Assembly (NCBI GenBank): GCA_012932295.1
Contig: JAAONU010000010.1
Location: forward strand, 26,293,605-26,357,604
Reading direction: 5' to 3'
Source: Cyclina sinensis
Lineage: Eukaryota > Mollusca > Bivalvia > Venerida > Veneridae
DNA length: 64,000 bases
Part shown: positions 24,088-36,710 of the stretch, piece after piece
Numbering within the stretch: position 1 is the first letter of the stretch
Layout: every line of letters begins with the position of its first letter
Program-made: the position numbers and the translations under genes
The notes under the pieces: model-generated
Told to the model about the DNA's origin: nothing
What the model saw: only the letters and a program-made list of their open reading frames with translations
Database searches by the model: none

Positions 24088-24676
24088 GAGTATTAACAAG
24101 GTTTTTCCATATTTGGGCTCTATGACCTAGTTTTTTAACCAATATGTCCCATATTTGAACTTAAGTTAGTAATTACTGAAACAATCTCTCAGACAAATTT
24201 CCAGATATTTGGACTGAAAAAGTAGCCTCTAGAGTGTTAACAAGATTTTTCTATTTTTAGGCTCCGCAACCTAGTTTTTGAACCCAGATAACCCATATTC
24301 AAACCTGAGCTACAAATCATCAAAAAAAACCTTTCTGACAAATTTCGAGGACATTTGGACTGAAAATATAGCCTCTAAAATGTTAACAAGGTTTTTCCAT
24401 ATTTGGGCTCTGTGACCTAGTTTTTTACCCCAAAGGACCCATATTTGAACTTGACCTAGAAATCCTCAAGGCAACCTTTCCGACAAATTTCCAGATTATT
24501 TGAGTTGAAAATGTAACCTCTAGAGTGTTAACAAAATTTTTCTATGTTTGGGCTCCGCAACCTAGTTTTTGAACCCAGATGACCCATATTCGAACTTGAG
24601 CTAGAAGTCATAGAAGCAACCTTTCTGACAAATTTCCAGATTATTTGGGCTAAAAATGTTACCTCTAGAGAGTTAA

Positions 24677-25112
24677 AGAGGCTGAACTCCAGATTTGAGA
24701 TAAAAAATTTTTTTACTTAAATTAAATATCTAGATGCCGTGAGATTATAACAACATGATATTTTACTTCAAAACTGATTATAAAAGTAAAAAAAAGAACA
24801 AAAAAAAATATATTTGCTTCAGCTGGATTTGAACTCTGGACCCTCATTTTAACAAAATATTAACAACGCTTTAACTGTCACCACTATCGCCGCTTGTGAA
24901 ATAACTGTTTACTTTAAATCTTATACAATATAGTTATACCGTCGCGTTACCGTATAGCACTATGAAAGGAAAAAAAATCAATTTATAATGTGATTACCTG
25001 ATTTATTTTTTGTCAGTTAGTCAGTTTTTAAGCATTAATCATAAATATCACAAGAAATTTATAATACAAGAAAACTTAATTTCTTTTTTGTGTCATCTGG
25101 AGCACAGCCCCT
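24677..25112. mobile_element. TTAA-flanked MITE with tRNA-like segment
   Basis: TTAA duplications at 24673-24676 and 25113-25116 flank inverted ends AGAGGCTGAACTCCAGAT and its near complement (RC of the right end: AGGGGCTGTGCTCCAGAT). The host repeat reads GAGTTAACAAGG across the site. TTAA targets suggest a piggyBac-type source. Minus-strand sequence near 24825-24900 has a box-B-like GAGTTCAAATCC. Confidence 0.75.
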
Positions 25113-25834
25113 TTAACAAGGATTTTCAATATTTGGGCTCTGTGACCTAGTTTTTGACCCCAGATGACTCATATTCGAACTTCACGTAGAAATTGTCAAA
25201 GCAACCTTTCTGACAAATTTCCAGAATATTTGGACTGAAAATATAACCTCTAGAGTGTTAACAAGATTTTTCTATTTTTGGGCTCTGCGACCTAGTTTTT
25301 GACCCAAGATGACCCATATTTGAACTTGAGCTAGAAATCATAGAAGCAACCTTTCTGACAAATTCCCAGAATATTTGAGCTCAAAATGTTACCTCTAGAG
25401 AGTTAACAAGATTTTTCTATTTTTGGGCTCCGTGTCCTAGTTTTTGAACCCAGATGACCCATATTCGTACTTGAGCTAGAAATCATTGATATAACCTCTC
25501 TGACAAATTTCCAAGATATTTGGACTGAAAAAGTAGCCTCTAGAGTGTTAACAAGGTTTTTCTATATTTGGGCTCTGTGACCTAGTTTTCCAACCCTGAT
25601 AACCCATGTTCGAATTTGTCCGAGATATTAATGAGACAAACATCCTGACCAAGTTTCATGACAATTGAGGCAAAAATGTGACCACTAGAGTGTTAACAAA
25701 CTAATTGTGGACGGACGGACGGATGGACGACGGACAAAAGGTGATCAGAAAAGCTCACTCTGTCACTATGTGACAGGTGAGCTAAAAAGACAGAGTATAA
25801 TATTACAGCATTATACTGCATGAATACAGTTTGT

Positions 25835-26165
25835 TATTGACTAAAATGTTTTCTGTAGAATCTGTTTAAGAAATATACACGTCTATGCAGATTAAATGTG
25901 TTAAGGAAAGAGACAAACAGAGATAAAAACACCAAATGGATGAACACAGTGGACAGAGCTCAATGAGCACATTTGAATATTGTTTCTTTACTTTTGGATG
26001 GAGGAACTAAACATTGGCAAAAACCATAGAACTTAGGTTTATAACATCGTTTCCAGTAACAAATGTAACAGAACATGCCTGAACTTTACAATGTATGTCC
26101 TAATTCATACCACAATGTTACTGAGAATGAGCTTTTTGGAACAGACAGAAAGATGGATGAATACA
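25835..26165. repeat. Duplicated non-coding segment, copy 2, right part
   Basis: Homologous to the second half of 6560-7140, sharing AGAGATAAAA, TTGTTTCTTTACTTTTGGAT and AATTCATACCA. Confidence 0.5.
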
Positions 26166-26419
26166 CTTATTATTTATGTGTATGGAGCTATGATGTTTAT
26201 TTGAAAACACAAAACATACATACATACTACTTTAAAGATTTTTCCAGACTCCAGATTTTCTTTCAGATGAATGTTCAGGCAAACAAACAGGAGAGAAAGG
26301 AAAACACATTTTCCACTTACATGTCAGTACATGTCAATTGACCCAATACTATAAATAACCAAGACAAGATATTTTCTTAGACCTATGATTCTGTCTGAAT
26401 GATTTAAGTTATCCTATAA

Positions 26420-26680
26420 AATACAATGTAAAACAAGTGACCCCCATGGGCAGAGTCACTATTTACCCTGGGGATATAATTTGACCAATCTTAGAATACA
26501 ACTAGTCAATGTTTTGTGCAAAATTTTAGGTATGTTTGCAATTTTGTTTCAGAGATTTTTTTTCAAAATATGTCGTAAAAACAAATGACCCTTGGGACAG
26601 TGCTAACAATGATCCCAGGGAAATAATTTGTAACAAAATCTTTGTAGATGTCTCCTACTGAATGCTACATACCAAAGCAG
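26420..26680. repeat. Relic of the GACCCC tandem-unit family
   Basis: ACAAGTGACCCCCATGGGCA and GGGATATAATTTGACCAATC match units of the 8449-10194 element at lower identity. No termini seen. Confidence 0.5.
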
Positions 26681-27075
26681 ATTAAACACCCAGTCATAAT
26701 TGGAAATTGATTGTTGGGTTGTTTAGTAGAAGTAGAAGTAGATGAACCAAATTCCAGAGCTCTGAGTTAGTTTTATCTGACAAGATTTTCTGAATTTACT
26801 GGAACATATTGTGAGGGTTTGCCTCCTTCCTGTTCTTTAAAAAACTTGAAATTTCCATTCATCATAACTATTTACATGCTTACTGTTCAAGATTTCCACA
26901 TTAAACTTAATTAGGTCACAAGCACATGTATATAATAAATTCGTACACGTAGGCTCGTAGTGTTGTTTTAAAGATATAACAGCTAGATTATTAAATGTCA
27001 CTCTCTCATACTTTAGAAATCAATCAGAAAATATCTATATTTGTTATTCGTAGCAACTATTTCATGCTTACTCAC

Positions 27076-27139
27076 TCCTGTTTTCAACTATTCGTGATAA
27101 TTTTGTAAGGTAACTGAAATTTGCACACATGTCCGCCAT
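27076..27139 (-). CDS. Candidate first coding exon with YY1/ETS-type promoter context
   Basis: The ATG at 27139 sits in AAATATGGCGGAC, a YY1-like site overlapping a start codon. An ETS-like ACCGGAAGTG lies 15-24 bases upstream of that ATG. The frame reads MADMCANFSYLTKLSRIVEN plus Arg, then a consensus donor GTGAGT at 27075-27070 in phase 1. A TATA-less ETS and YY1 promoter running into a short first exon with a strong donor is the usual plan of animal housekeeping genes. The product is not recognised. Downstream exons must lie below 27 kb. The terminal-exon candidates at 16.6 and 5.6 kb are possible partners, but neither phase joins directly. Confidence 0.4.
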
Positions 27140-27170
27140 ATTTGTTGTCACTTCCGGTTTGCACTGGTTA
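27137..27170 (-). promoter_or_regulatory. ETS and YY1-type core promoter
   Basis: On the minus strand, ACCGGAAGTG is followed 12 bases later by the first base of ATGGCGGAC. No TATA box is seen. It lies directly before the candidate first exon. Confidence 0.4.
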
Positions 27171-28456
27171 GTCTTTAAAATCGAAGTCTGATCAAATAAT
27201 TTATTATTAAAACGTACTTTACACGTCTGTGATTACTCCAGTTATATGTTTAATTTGATTTTGTAAATTTATGTAAGATAATTTGATGCACATTCTTATT
27301 TATTATGGGATTTATAAGGCGTTAATCTCTACTCATCTCATTTGCATACCAAAATATTTGTGTACTTTTTGCATGTACATGTATACCAAAATAAATACCA
27401 GCGTCTGTTGAACTTTTTGTAACTTTGCCTCTGTCTCCAGAGTAGTTCAGACGTGTTTTTTGTCTCTCAAAATCTTTGAATCAGATCAACTCTAATATTT
27501 TTTTTAAGTCAACTTGGCATTAATAAATACAAGATACTTATGATATTTAAACAAGTTCAAAATATAGAACGATTTTGTTTACGTTTGGTTTTGGGCACAT
27601 TTCAAACTGTAAATTCCACGATTTTTTTTATCTGACTTCAATCAGAATTTTCATCATTATTACTTGTTGGCCTGATCCTTTCTATGGTTGTTTGTTAAGT
27701 CCCATTAACAAAATAAAACTACATGAAGGAATGGCTTTGTCCTTATATGATATTTACTCTTTAGAATAGTTAATCATTGAGTAGAGCTCCGGATTTATAC
27801 TATCTGGTATTGAGTTTAACATGGCCGCTACCAGGCTCAGCTGCTACCAGGCTTGTTTGACGCAACCTTTAACCAGTTATCCCTATATGATATACTCAAT
27901 TTATGAATTTCAGAAGCAATCTGTTGAACGTGAATGCTGATGTAACCCTTCCCTTGGTTATCTAGATTTTAGACTGACCCTACTGTACAGTCAACATGGG
28001 CATAGGCGTTACAAATATGATTGGTTCAGGGGACCCGTCCTTATTTTTTTCCTACCTACCCTAAGATTTTTTCATGAAATAGAAAAAAGAAAAGTTGTTC
28101 TTCCAACCATCAATATACAGCATACATATCACCAACCAGTGAGATTGCCTGGCAAATGGTTTAAATGATAATTTACGGTATCTCTTACAATGCATATGTA
28201 TTACCAATAGGTGTGCACACTGCAGAGAATGATTTGAAGCCAAAGGGTACATAAAGAAAATAGCAGTCAGCCAGTCACACCATAGTACTGGCTCTTCATT
28301 TGCTCACTTCCCCATTCACTCTCTCACTAAATGAAAGGCTGACTTCCATGCTTTGGTTTGTTAACATCTGTACAAAAATTCTGTTTATAAATTGATATAC
28401 ATAAATACTGTACTGAATTAGCAAAAATTAAAGACTGACCTGATGGACTATGACTA

Positions 28457-28790
28457 AATGACTGACTTAAGTATTGACTCTCTATCACAGTCATTCAGTA
28501 AATGACTGACTTAAGTATTGACTCTCTATCACAGTCATTCAGCAAATGACTGACTAAAGTATTGACTCTCTATCACAGTCATTCAGCAAATGACTGACTA
28601 AAGTATTGACTCTCTATCACAGTCATTCAGCAAATGACTGACTAAAGTATCGACTCTCTATCACAGTCATTCAGTAAATGACTGACTTAAGTATCGACTC
28701 TCTATCACAGTCATTCAGTAAATGACTGACTTAAGTATTGACTCTCTATCACAATCACTCAGCAAATGACTGACTAAGTGACTCATACCT
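28457..28790. repeat. 44-bp minisatellite, about 7.5 copies
   Basis: Unit starts fall at 28457, 28501, 28545, 28589, 28633, 28677 and 28721, exactly 44 bases apart, with a partial copy from 28765. The unit holds GTATTGACTCTCTATCACAG and the hairpin GTCATTCAGCAAATGAC. Differences among units are few (TTAAG or TAAAG, ATTG or ATCG). Confidence 0.95.
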
Positions 28791-28859
28791 TCACTGAAGC
28801 TTTGCCAGTTTGTAAATTATGACATACTGACAAACAAAAAACTGGCTGACTTACTGTCT

Positions 28860-29860
28860 TAGTGACTGAATTAATGACTATCACAATTTTTTTGTTTTCG
28901 ATCAATTTAAAAATGCTCATTTCGACTTTTCATTGAATATTTTATGAATCAGAAAGTTATCAAATAAATAAATAGACAAATGAATAAATTACAGGGTGTT
29001 TAATAATTCACATACTAATTTCTTCTTAAATGAACAGAAGATTGCCTGAAGAAATGAAACATAAATAAAATAACTATTTGTATTTAATTGTAAGACAGAT
29101 TAACAAAACAAAGCACTTGCCTGTTATAAAAGAATGACTGACTGAATAAATGAATGAATGAATTACCTTTAGTTGTTTTCAATTAAATCAAAAATTTTTC
29201 ATTTCACATATTCTATGAATGTATGATTCAGAAAATCACAGAATAAATAATTAAATAAATAAAAAAATAAATCACAGAATAAATAAATAAGTAATTTCAT
29301 TTATATAACAAAAATAAATAAACATTAATAAATTAAAGTGTGGTAAACCTTACTGCAGTCTTGTTTCATTGATTTCTTCTTAAATGAACACATGATAGAA
29401 AGAAAGAAATGAAAAAATAAATAAAATAATAAAATGAATAAAAATATGATAAATTAACTATTTTATTAAACTTATGATAAGACAGATTAACAAAACAAAG
29501 AAGCTCTTATCTGTTATAAAAATCTGACTGACTGACTGACTGACTTATAAAAAATTCTATGTTTGTTTTCAATCAAATTAAAACTGCTTATTTCACATTT
29601 TCAATAAATGTATGATTCTGAAATAAATAAATAAAAAAAAATAAATAAATAATTAATAGAATAAATAAATAAATAAGTGAGTGATAAATATAAGTAGTGA
29701 TTTTATTATAATGATAGAAATAAAGAAATGAGAAATAAAATCCAAAAATATTTTTTTATATTAAATTTATGCCAAGAAAGATAAATAAAATAAAATAGAA
29801 TTAATAAAATGAAATAAAATAAAGCAGCACTTACCTGTTATTAAAATACTTTAAACTTCC
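28860..29860. repeat. About 380-bp imperfect tandem repeat 3' of the NLR gene
   Basis: Three units share TTCTTAAATGAACA, GAAAGAAATGA, AACTATTT, GATTAACAAAACA, CACTTACCTGTTAT, TGACTGACTGAC and AATAAATAAATAAA tracts. The same block is at 15690-17100. The CTTACCTG motif imitates a splice donor on the minus strand but repeats with the unit. Confidence 0.65.
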
Positions 29861-29961
29861 AAGTTATATTTATAAATTTATATCCATTCTCTGTTCCAAC
29901 TGTTAAATGCATTAAAAGTCACTATGTATACCGTCTATTTACACAAGTCACTCTATGCAGT

Positions 29962-29967
29962 TTTATT
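29962..29967 (-). terminator. Poly(A) signal AATAAA of the NLR gene
   Basis: AATAAA lies on the minus strand about 76 bases past the TAA stop of the NACHT exon. It implies a very short 3' UTR. There is no competing canonical hexamer between it and the stop codon. Confidence 0.6.
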
Positions 29968-30042
29968 TACACAAAAATATGTCAAACTATTACACAATCG
30001 TGTAGACATTTCGGCATAATATGCAGGCAACAAGTTTAATGT

Positions 30043-32489
30043 TTACATTCCTCCTTTGATTGTTTCAAACTTGAACCAGTCCTCATCCTTCAGCACTTTG
30101 AACTGTTGCGATGATTTTATTTCTGTTTTCATACGTTTAAATTCTTCCTCTGGTTCTATTGTACAGTCATCCATCAGTACACAGACAGTTTGTGGAAGAT
30201 TTGTTATCTCGTTAAGAAGATCACGGAATGTTCCAGCAGACATTTTCACATCCAACAACACAACATCTGTATGAGTTGGTTTACTGTCTGTTGGTTCATT
30301 ATTTACAAACTTTAACACAAGTTCTCGGTCAGAAAACTTCACTAGCCAACACTTCTCTAACGACGCCATCTTGAAATGTAGTTCTTTCACAGGTATCTCG
30401 CCCAGTACTAACACTCTTAGTTCTGAATGTCCACTCAGGTCCAGTTCTATCTCAGGACAGTCACGCCAGTGGTCAGTAAAGTCTAAGCCGCACAGCACAA
30501 TCTCCTTCAAACAACGTGTCTGTAATATATAATTATATAACTCAGACCACTCACTGTGACTCATTGTAAACCAGTCGATACCTATGGCTTCTAATTTTTG
30601 CAAACTTTTAACTTTCTCCATCAGTGAACGAGACCAAGAACTTTCACACGATAAATGTAAACATTTAATTGACTCGTTCAACAGAGGTAAAATATCTCTG
30701 TCATTATAATCACCCGTGTAGTCAACTTTCTCGACGTTTTCCAGGTCACTAAGTGAAAACAAATCAATAACATCACTTAGATTGCTGTAACCTGCCTTAT
30801 ACATGTGAATATAAACTGATCTTATATCGCGTTTATTTCTTGAGGTCAGATGTTGCAGAATTTCATGGTATTGATCTTGTTTACAACTGTCATCAATAAA
30901 TACATCTTGTAGACATGAACTGACTTTACTTTTATCCGGCATTTCTTTTAAACATGAAACACACAAGTCTTGATACTGTTTCAGTGGTTCTTTAATAGTG
31001 GAACCAATGCCTAATGTACTTCTATATTGGCGTGTAGTTTCATCATTATTCACGATGTCCATCAGTTCGGGTAAAATCAAAGATGACACTTCTGCATTGA
31101 ATCCGCTAATAAACACAAGAATTTTTGACATTTCAAGGATATCCCTGAGACTTTTACATTTTGACAACACTGTTTTTGGTACTGAAGTTACATCAGATGC
31201 AGAGAACATGTACAGAGATGCAAAAAACTCTTGAACAGTTTTGTGTGCAAACGATATTTTACATTTCTGTTCCGATGATTTTTCACGATCTTTACTTTGT
31301 GATAAAAGTCCAGTTTTTAGACAGAAATCTAGCCATTCTTTTTGAAGATATAGTTTAGCTACCGTGCGATCAAATACTAACATACTTTCTTCTTTTGTTT
31401 GTGTGAGTAATGTTTCATACGCTAATTTTCCTAAAGCGTTGAGAAGTGAATAATATCTTCTACACTTTTTATTTTTACTGAAACATGGCGGGATATCGCC
31501 CTCTGTGTACTCTGGTATATGTGGTAGACCAATCCCTGTTTTCTTGTATTTTTTCACAGTTCTTTTAAGCAACATTTCAACAATGTTACAATATAATCCC
31601 AACAGAGAATTACCTAGACATATTTTGTCACAAAACAAACACAACATGTACATTAGCAGTATTGGAATATATGCCAGATCTAAAAGTTTGTTTTCTTCCA
31701 TTTCTAAATCAAACTGTTCTACATTGATTTTATCATCCTTTCCACCTAAATGAGATATAACTGAGTTTTTCAATTTCTTTGCTGACTCCTCGCCAAGGCT
31801 GGCTATTTCTAATTTTTTATCGATTTCGCTGACTTTTATGCCACTTGAAGCTAATTTCCATGGTCTAGTTGTAGTAAGTATTGCAGTGTTTCTTCTCGCT
31901 CTCCTGTGTGGGATAATTTCCTCCTTCTGAGTGCAATCGTTTGAGGGGTGGGCCCACTCATCCAGGCCATCGAGAATGATTAAACATCTTTCATTTGACA
32001 GGATGTTTTCAAGATCAGCCATACAATAGTTATTCTCTAAACACTTGTCTATGAGCTGATTGAATATGAAGTGATCGATATGACATTCGCTGGAACCATC
32101 TCTTAACAACACAAGAAAAACGAAATCAAATTCCTTCATTGCGTTAACTTCATCTGGCAAGAATAGTCCCTCATCATTTTCGAGTGGATCTTGAGCGTGG
32201 CACCATGCTAAAACTAATCTCTTGCTAAACATAGTTTTCCCAAACCCTGCATCGGCTGTTACATATATTTTACTACAAGGCTTCTCATCTTTATAGAATA
32301 TATTGCGAAATGTGTCTATCGGCGTTTTCTTTTCTTCTCTTCTGCCATGAGCTATCTCTAATTGTAGTAAGTTGATATCTGGCTTTACATAGAAATCCAG
32401 CAGATGCGCGTCTTCTTCTTCAATCAGTGGCGACAACTGAATTGTATCATGCTGTTGTCTGTAGAGAGTTATCAAATCACGTCTCAGGT
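30043..32489 (-). CDS. NLR gene, last coding exon (NACHT ATPase and leucine-rich C-terminus)
   Basis: This uninterrupted 2,447-base exon starts after a pyrimidine-rich acceptor ending TTTCAG (AG at 32491-32490) and ends with TAA at 30045-30043. In full-protein numbering the P-loop is ADAGFGKT (186-193). Its first residue is Ala where most P-loops have Gly. Walker B is LIILDGLDEW (277-286), a very typical NACHT form. A sensor-like TTTRP (313-317), a YIPILL segment (381-386) and HKTVQEFFASLY (521-532) follow in family order. The C-terminal 280 residues are rich in Leu with irregular repeats such as LKEIVLCGLDF and LRVLVLGEI, probably a degenerate LRR region. No frameshift or stop is present, so it looks functional. 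Confidence 0.85.
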
Positions 32490-35400
32490 CTGAAATATAT
32501 AGAGAGAGAAAAATATTTAAGTCATGCGTTTTGGTAATTGTTTAACATAATGTTATGTTTTAAATGATTTCACACTGTACAATGAAAATGACGTAACAAT
32601 TTAAACTTTAAAGAAGTACCGATAATTGTAACTGCCAGTAATAGTTGCATTCGTTCTACATCGAAACCCCTAAAAAATGCACCGAGGTTCTAGGGGCATA
32701 CACTAAAGCAGACGGACTTTTTGACAGCTGTCAGTTTTGTTGATTACATTTATAAATTGGTCAGAAATATTGCAATAACCACAGGTACATGATAATGTTC
32801 GATAATAAGCGCACCCTAAAGTTATTGTATAATTATAGTCATTTAGTTAAGAGAAACACTGAGTACAATAGAACTACTATACTTTTTCAAAACTTTATTA
32901 AAGTAGAGCACTCTACTTTATGTTTTAATGCAACTGATTCTCAGAGTTTAGCTTAACAATATTTTCTTTAAAATTAAAAAATAGTTAATAGATCTACTAC
33001 TATGGAAAAAAACAACAACAACATAATGTTATGCTTCTATACACCACGAAAACTAAAAAAGAAAAGAATTCTATTTAAACAGGATCCGAACCAATGCCCT
33101 TTCGGTCAGTAAAATTAAGAGCTATCTACTGTAACTGAGCCAGCCCACACAGGCTTGCCGGTGGGGCATTTAACTCTCGTGGAAACTTGATCGTTCTTAA
33201 AGACACATCAAAATAAATGATCATTAGATCTATGGTATTTCCATTTTTTTCTGTCTTAAAATTTTGCATTCGTTACCTGTGTTATAGTGTACGTCAAGAG
33301 ATGTGGTTGTCCAACCTAAATAATGGCAAGTCAAAGATCGATGAGTTCCTATATTGTTTAAAAACATCGAGTTATTACGTCAGAATTAAAAGATGAATTA
33401 CGTCATAATACAAAATGACGTCGTCAACATAACTTTGCATGATCCCGCGCTTTCTTCAAAGTTTGGATGCAAATCTCGAAAAGAAAACTCATTTCAGTTT
33501 TATTTCATAAAATAATCACAGAGTCATTTAGCTGAAGAGAAACACCGATGTAAACTTTGACATTACAACATTTCAAAACTTCTCTTTAAGCATCTTTACA
33601 TTCATTCATTTGATTATTCATTGTTATTGATTATTGATTTATTTAAATAACGTATGGAAAGGTGCTGAAAAACTTGGTGTCCCTTAACTCCCTGTACGGA
33701 AATGTACTAAAACATTCATAACAGCAACACATTTTTTTTTCAAAATAGTGTTTCTTACTACGTGATGGGAGACAACTCAATTTGCTTTATTTTTTATCTT
33801 GAAGATTTGTCTCCCTTAACTGTATGGAAATATTCTACATTAATTATTTTTGTTAAATTGGTCTCAAATTCATGGCTGTTTCCTGTGGGTTCTTTTTGTA
33901 GCAACAAGTCTTGCTTCACAGCAGTTTAACTCTGCATATCGTACCAGGACATATACTTTATTTACTCAAACCAAACAGAAACCTTATTTGCCATGAAATA
34001 TAAGAATCAGAGAAAAAATCAAGGTTCTATAAATAAACAACAGGTATAAACATCAAGTACATAAGAAAAGTATTTTCTATTGAACAAAACAACAGGTGCA
34101 CAAATGATCTGTCTTAACTGAGTGACAGCGTTTAAACTAATTGTCTTTAGACTTGTTCAGCTTTCGTCTATTTCATTAGAGGCTTTATATCAATATGTTG
34201 CTATCTCAGCCATATTTTGAAAACAAACAAGCCGCATAAACCGACATATTAATGTTTGACAGACAATAGGAACACATTAGGAAATACAGACTTACTAGGC
34301 AACAAACAAACATACAAACACATAAAACCAGTAGCGGCATAAAAAGTATAATGAATACCAAAGTTACAGCGAACATTGTTTTGTGACATGACAATTCAGT
34401 AACTGACAACTTTATAACTCAGTGGTTAAGGCGTTCTTCTCCAGTTCTGAAGGTTCCGGGTTTGAACCCAGGTCAGAGCATGGCCATGTAAGAAACTGCC
34501 AACTGTCAAGCGTAAATGGAAATGGTCAGTAGGGTGGCAAGAATCCATTCACATAAATCGTGGAGAGGTTGCGTGTTTTAAACAGCGAATTTAACCACTT
34601 GACCACGGATACGAGTCAGTTTCACCGTTGCTTTTTGACGGTACACAACAGTGACAACGTGAAACTTTGTCATGAATACATAAACTGTTAATGAACGCTA
34701 TGGATTTTTTTGTATGTATTAAAACCAAGGGTGTCTCTGGAATTAGTTACTATCTGTATCTTGCAGTCTCCCCGACAACATAAAATAACTTATTTCAACA
34801 GGGGGACATCGGCCATATTTGCAACTTGTACGGCGTTGATAAAAAAGGGAAACTAAGCAGTGTAGAGTGATGATTTGTTTACATTGCATTTCCTCTCAAT
34901 AGTTTCTATAACTGTGTGAAGACATAATGAGATGTTATTGATACTTTAGAAGTTATACTCAAGACAAACATTATTTAACTTTTGTAATTATCATTAAGGG
35001 AGATAATTCAAAACTTAAGCATTGTAGAATTAAGTTTCATAAGCATTGCATTTCTTCTTACTGTTGTCTATAACTGTGTGAAGTTTTAATAAAATTCCTT
35101 AAACAGTTTTAAGTTATTCTGCATAAAGGAAGATAAGTTCCAAACTAAGTAATGTAGCGTTATGGTTCTTTAACAATACACTCTCCCTCACTTGTCTCTA
35201 TGCCTGTGAGGAGATTCAATAAGATATCACTGATAGTTTAGAAATTGTACTCCGGACAAGCATTAAATTTACGTATCTTTTAGGGAGATAATTAAAATAT
35301 CAAGCAAGGTATATAGGCATATGGTTATTAAACAGTGCACATTCACTCACTACTATCTAAGTCTTCGTGAAGATATCAAAATACTTCAATACTTTTTTAA

Positions 35401-36678
35401 ACTTTATATCCGGACAAGCATTATAATAAAAGGAGATAATTCATAAATTAAGTAAATTAGAGTTATGGTTCTGCATAACTGTGTGGAGTTTCAATGAGAT
35501 ATTATGGCCAGTTTAGAAGTTATATTCCGGACAACCATTACTTACTTAAGGGAGATATTGAAAAAAATATACAAGGTAAAATTATGTTTTTTTTGGACAC
35601 TGCACTTCCTCTTACTGGTCTTTATCAATGTATTAAGTTTCAATCAAGTTCCTTGCTTTTCAAGTTATTCTCCGGACATGAAAGTGTGACGGACGGACGG
35701 AAGGACGGACAAGATGGCAACAATATGCTATCCCTTCTGGGTGCATAATAAATGCATACACATCACAATATACAGTAATTCTTTCTTTCTTTCTGTCTTT
35801 CTTTTCTGTATGTCTGTCTGTCTTTCTTTCTTTCTTTCTTTTCTTTCTTTCTTTTTTTCTTTCTTTTCTTTTCTTTCTTTCTTCCTTTGTTCTTTCTTTT
35901 AATTTTGTCAATATCTTAATATTTTATTTAGAAAAGAATTCAAATCAAAACTCACCAATCCATTTATAGTGAGCAAACGAATAATTTAGAGTAAGAACAA
36001 AAACAGTTGAAAACAAATATTCCCATTCATCCGAGAGTTACTTCCCCTATTATATCAGTGAGCAAGTACAGCTGTACGCACTAACTAAAGGTAAACCAAT
36101 AAATGTTAAAAAGTATTACAGTAATACATGTAGTTCGTCAAATTAATTATCAATATTTGAAAATGTAGCACACGGATTTCGTAATAACACTGTTTTAAAC
36201 GGTAGAAAGCAATTAGCAATCATTGAAACAAAACGAAAGAAATACAGTTTAATTCTAATAAAAACGTTATGCTTACACGAAAACAAATTACATTTTAAAA
36301 AAGCAAAACCTTATGAAAATCAAAGCTTTTAAAGCGCTGAAAAACTTTCGGCTGGATAGAAGGCGAATGCCCATGCCTAGGCACACATTTTGCATACGTA
36401 ATCATTCCTCAATTTCCAATCAAGAGTTCTTAAATCAGCAAAATGCTAATTTTTGATGCACGTAATAGCAATGTTTGCTCGCTTACCGATATATGTTATA
36501 CTTATGCACTATTATTATTGGTATTTTTATTATGATAACATATGACAGACATTATGAGAGAAATAATATTAACAAACAAACAAGTTTAATGTTTGTTCTT
36601 TGCTTTTTGTCATTTATTTCGTTCCTGACCACAGAAGAAATATATACAGAAAATTTAATTTTGCAATGACCAATTTCT

Positions 36679-36710
<32 letters not shown>

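Larger units (their letters stand above)
19356..25783. mobile_element. Tandem-unit repeat element, copy 2, split by LINE and MITE
   Basis: Opens CAAGAGGGCCTGATGGCCC then GCTCACCTGAG, and closes with GGACGGACGG, GATCAGAAAAGCTCAC and TGACAGGTGAGCT. After removing the LINE (19530-24087) and the MITE (24677-25116), about 1.4 kb of core is left, made of about 145-bp units of the form GTGACCTAGTTTTTGACCCC and CTAGAGTGTTAACAAG. It is the same family as 10961-11960. No coding capacity, so presumably non-autonomous. Confidence 0.8.
26681..28456. other. Mostly unique sequence around the 27.1-kb promoter
   Basis: Apart from the candidate first exon and its promoter, this has low repeat content compared with the rest of the window. 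A small peptide frame at 28061-28252 is not supported. Confidence 0.4.

Noticed and set aside
29100..29850. Splice-donor-like CACTTACCTG motifs on the minus strand
   Set aside because: They recur once per repeat unit at several places, so they belong to the repeat and not to exons.
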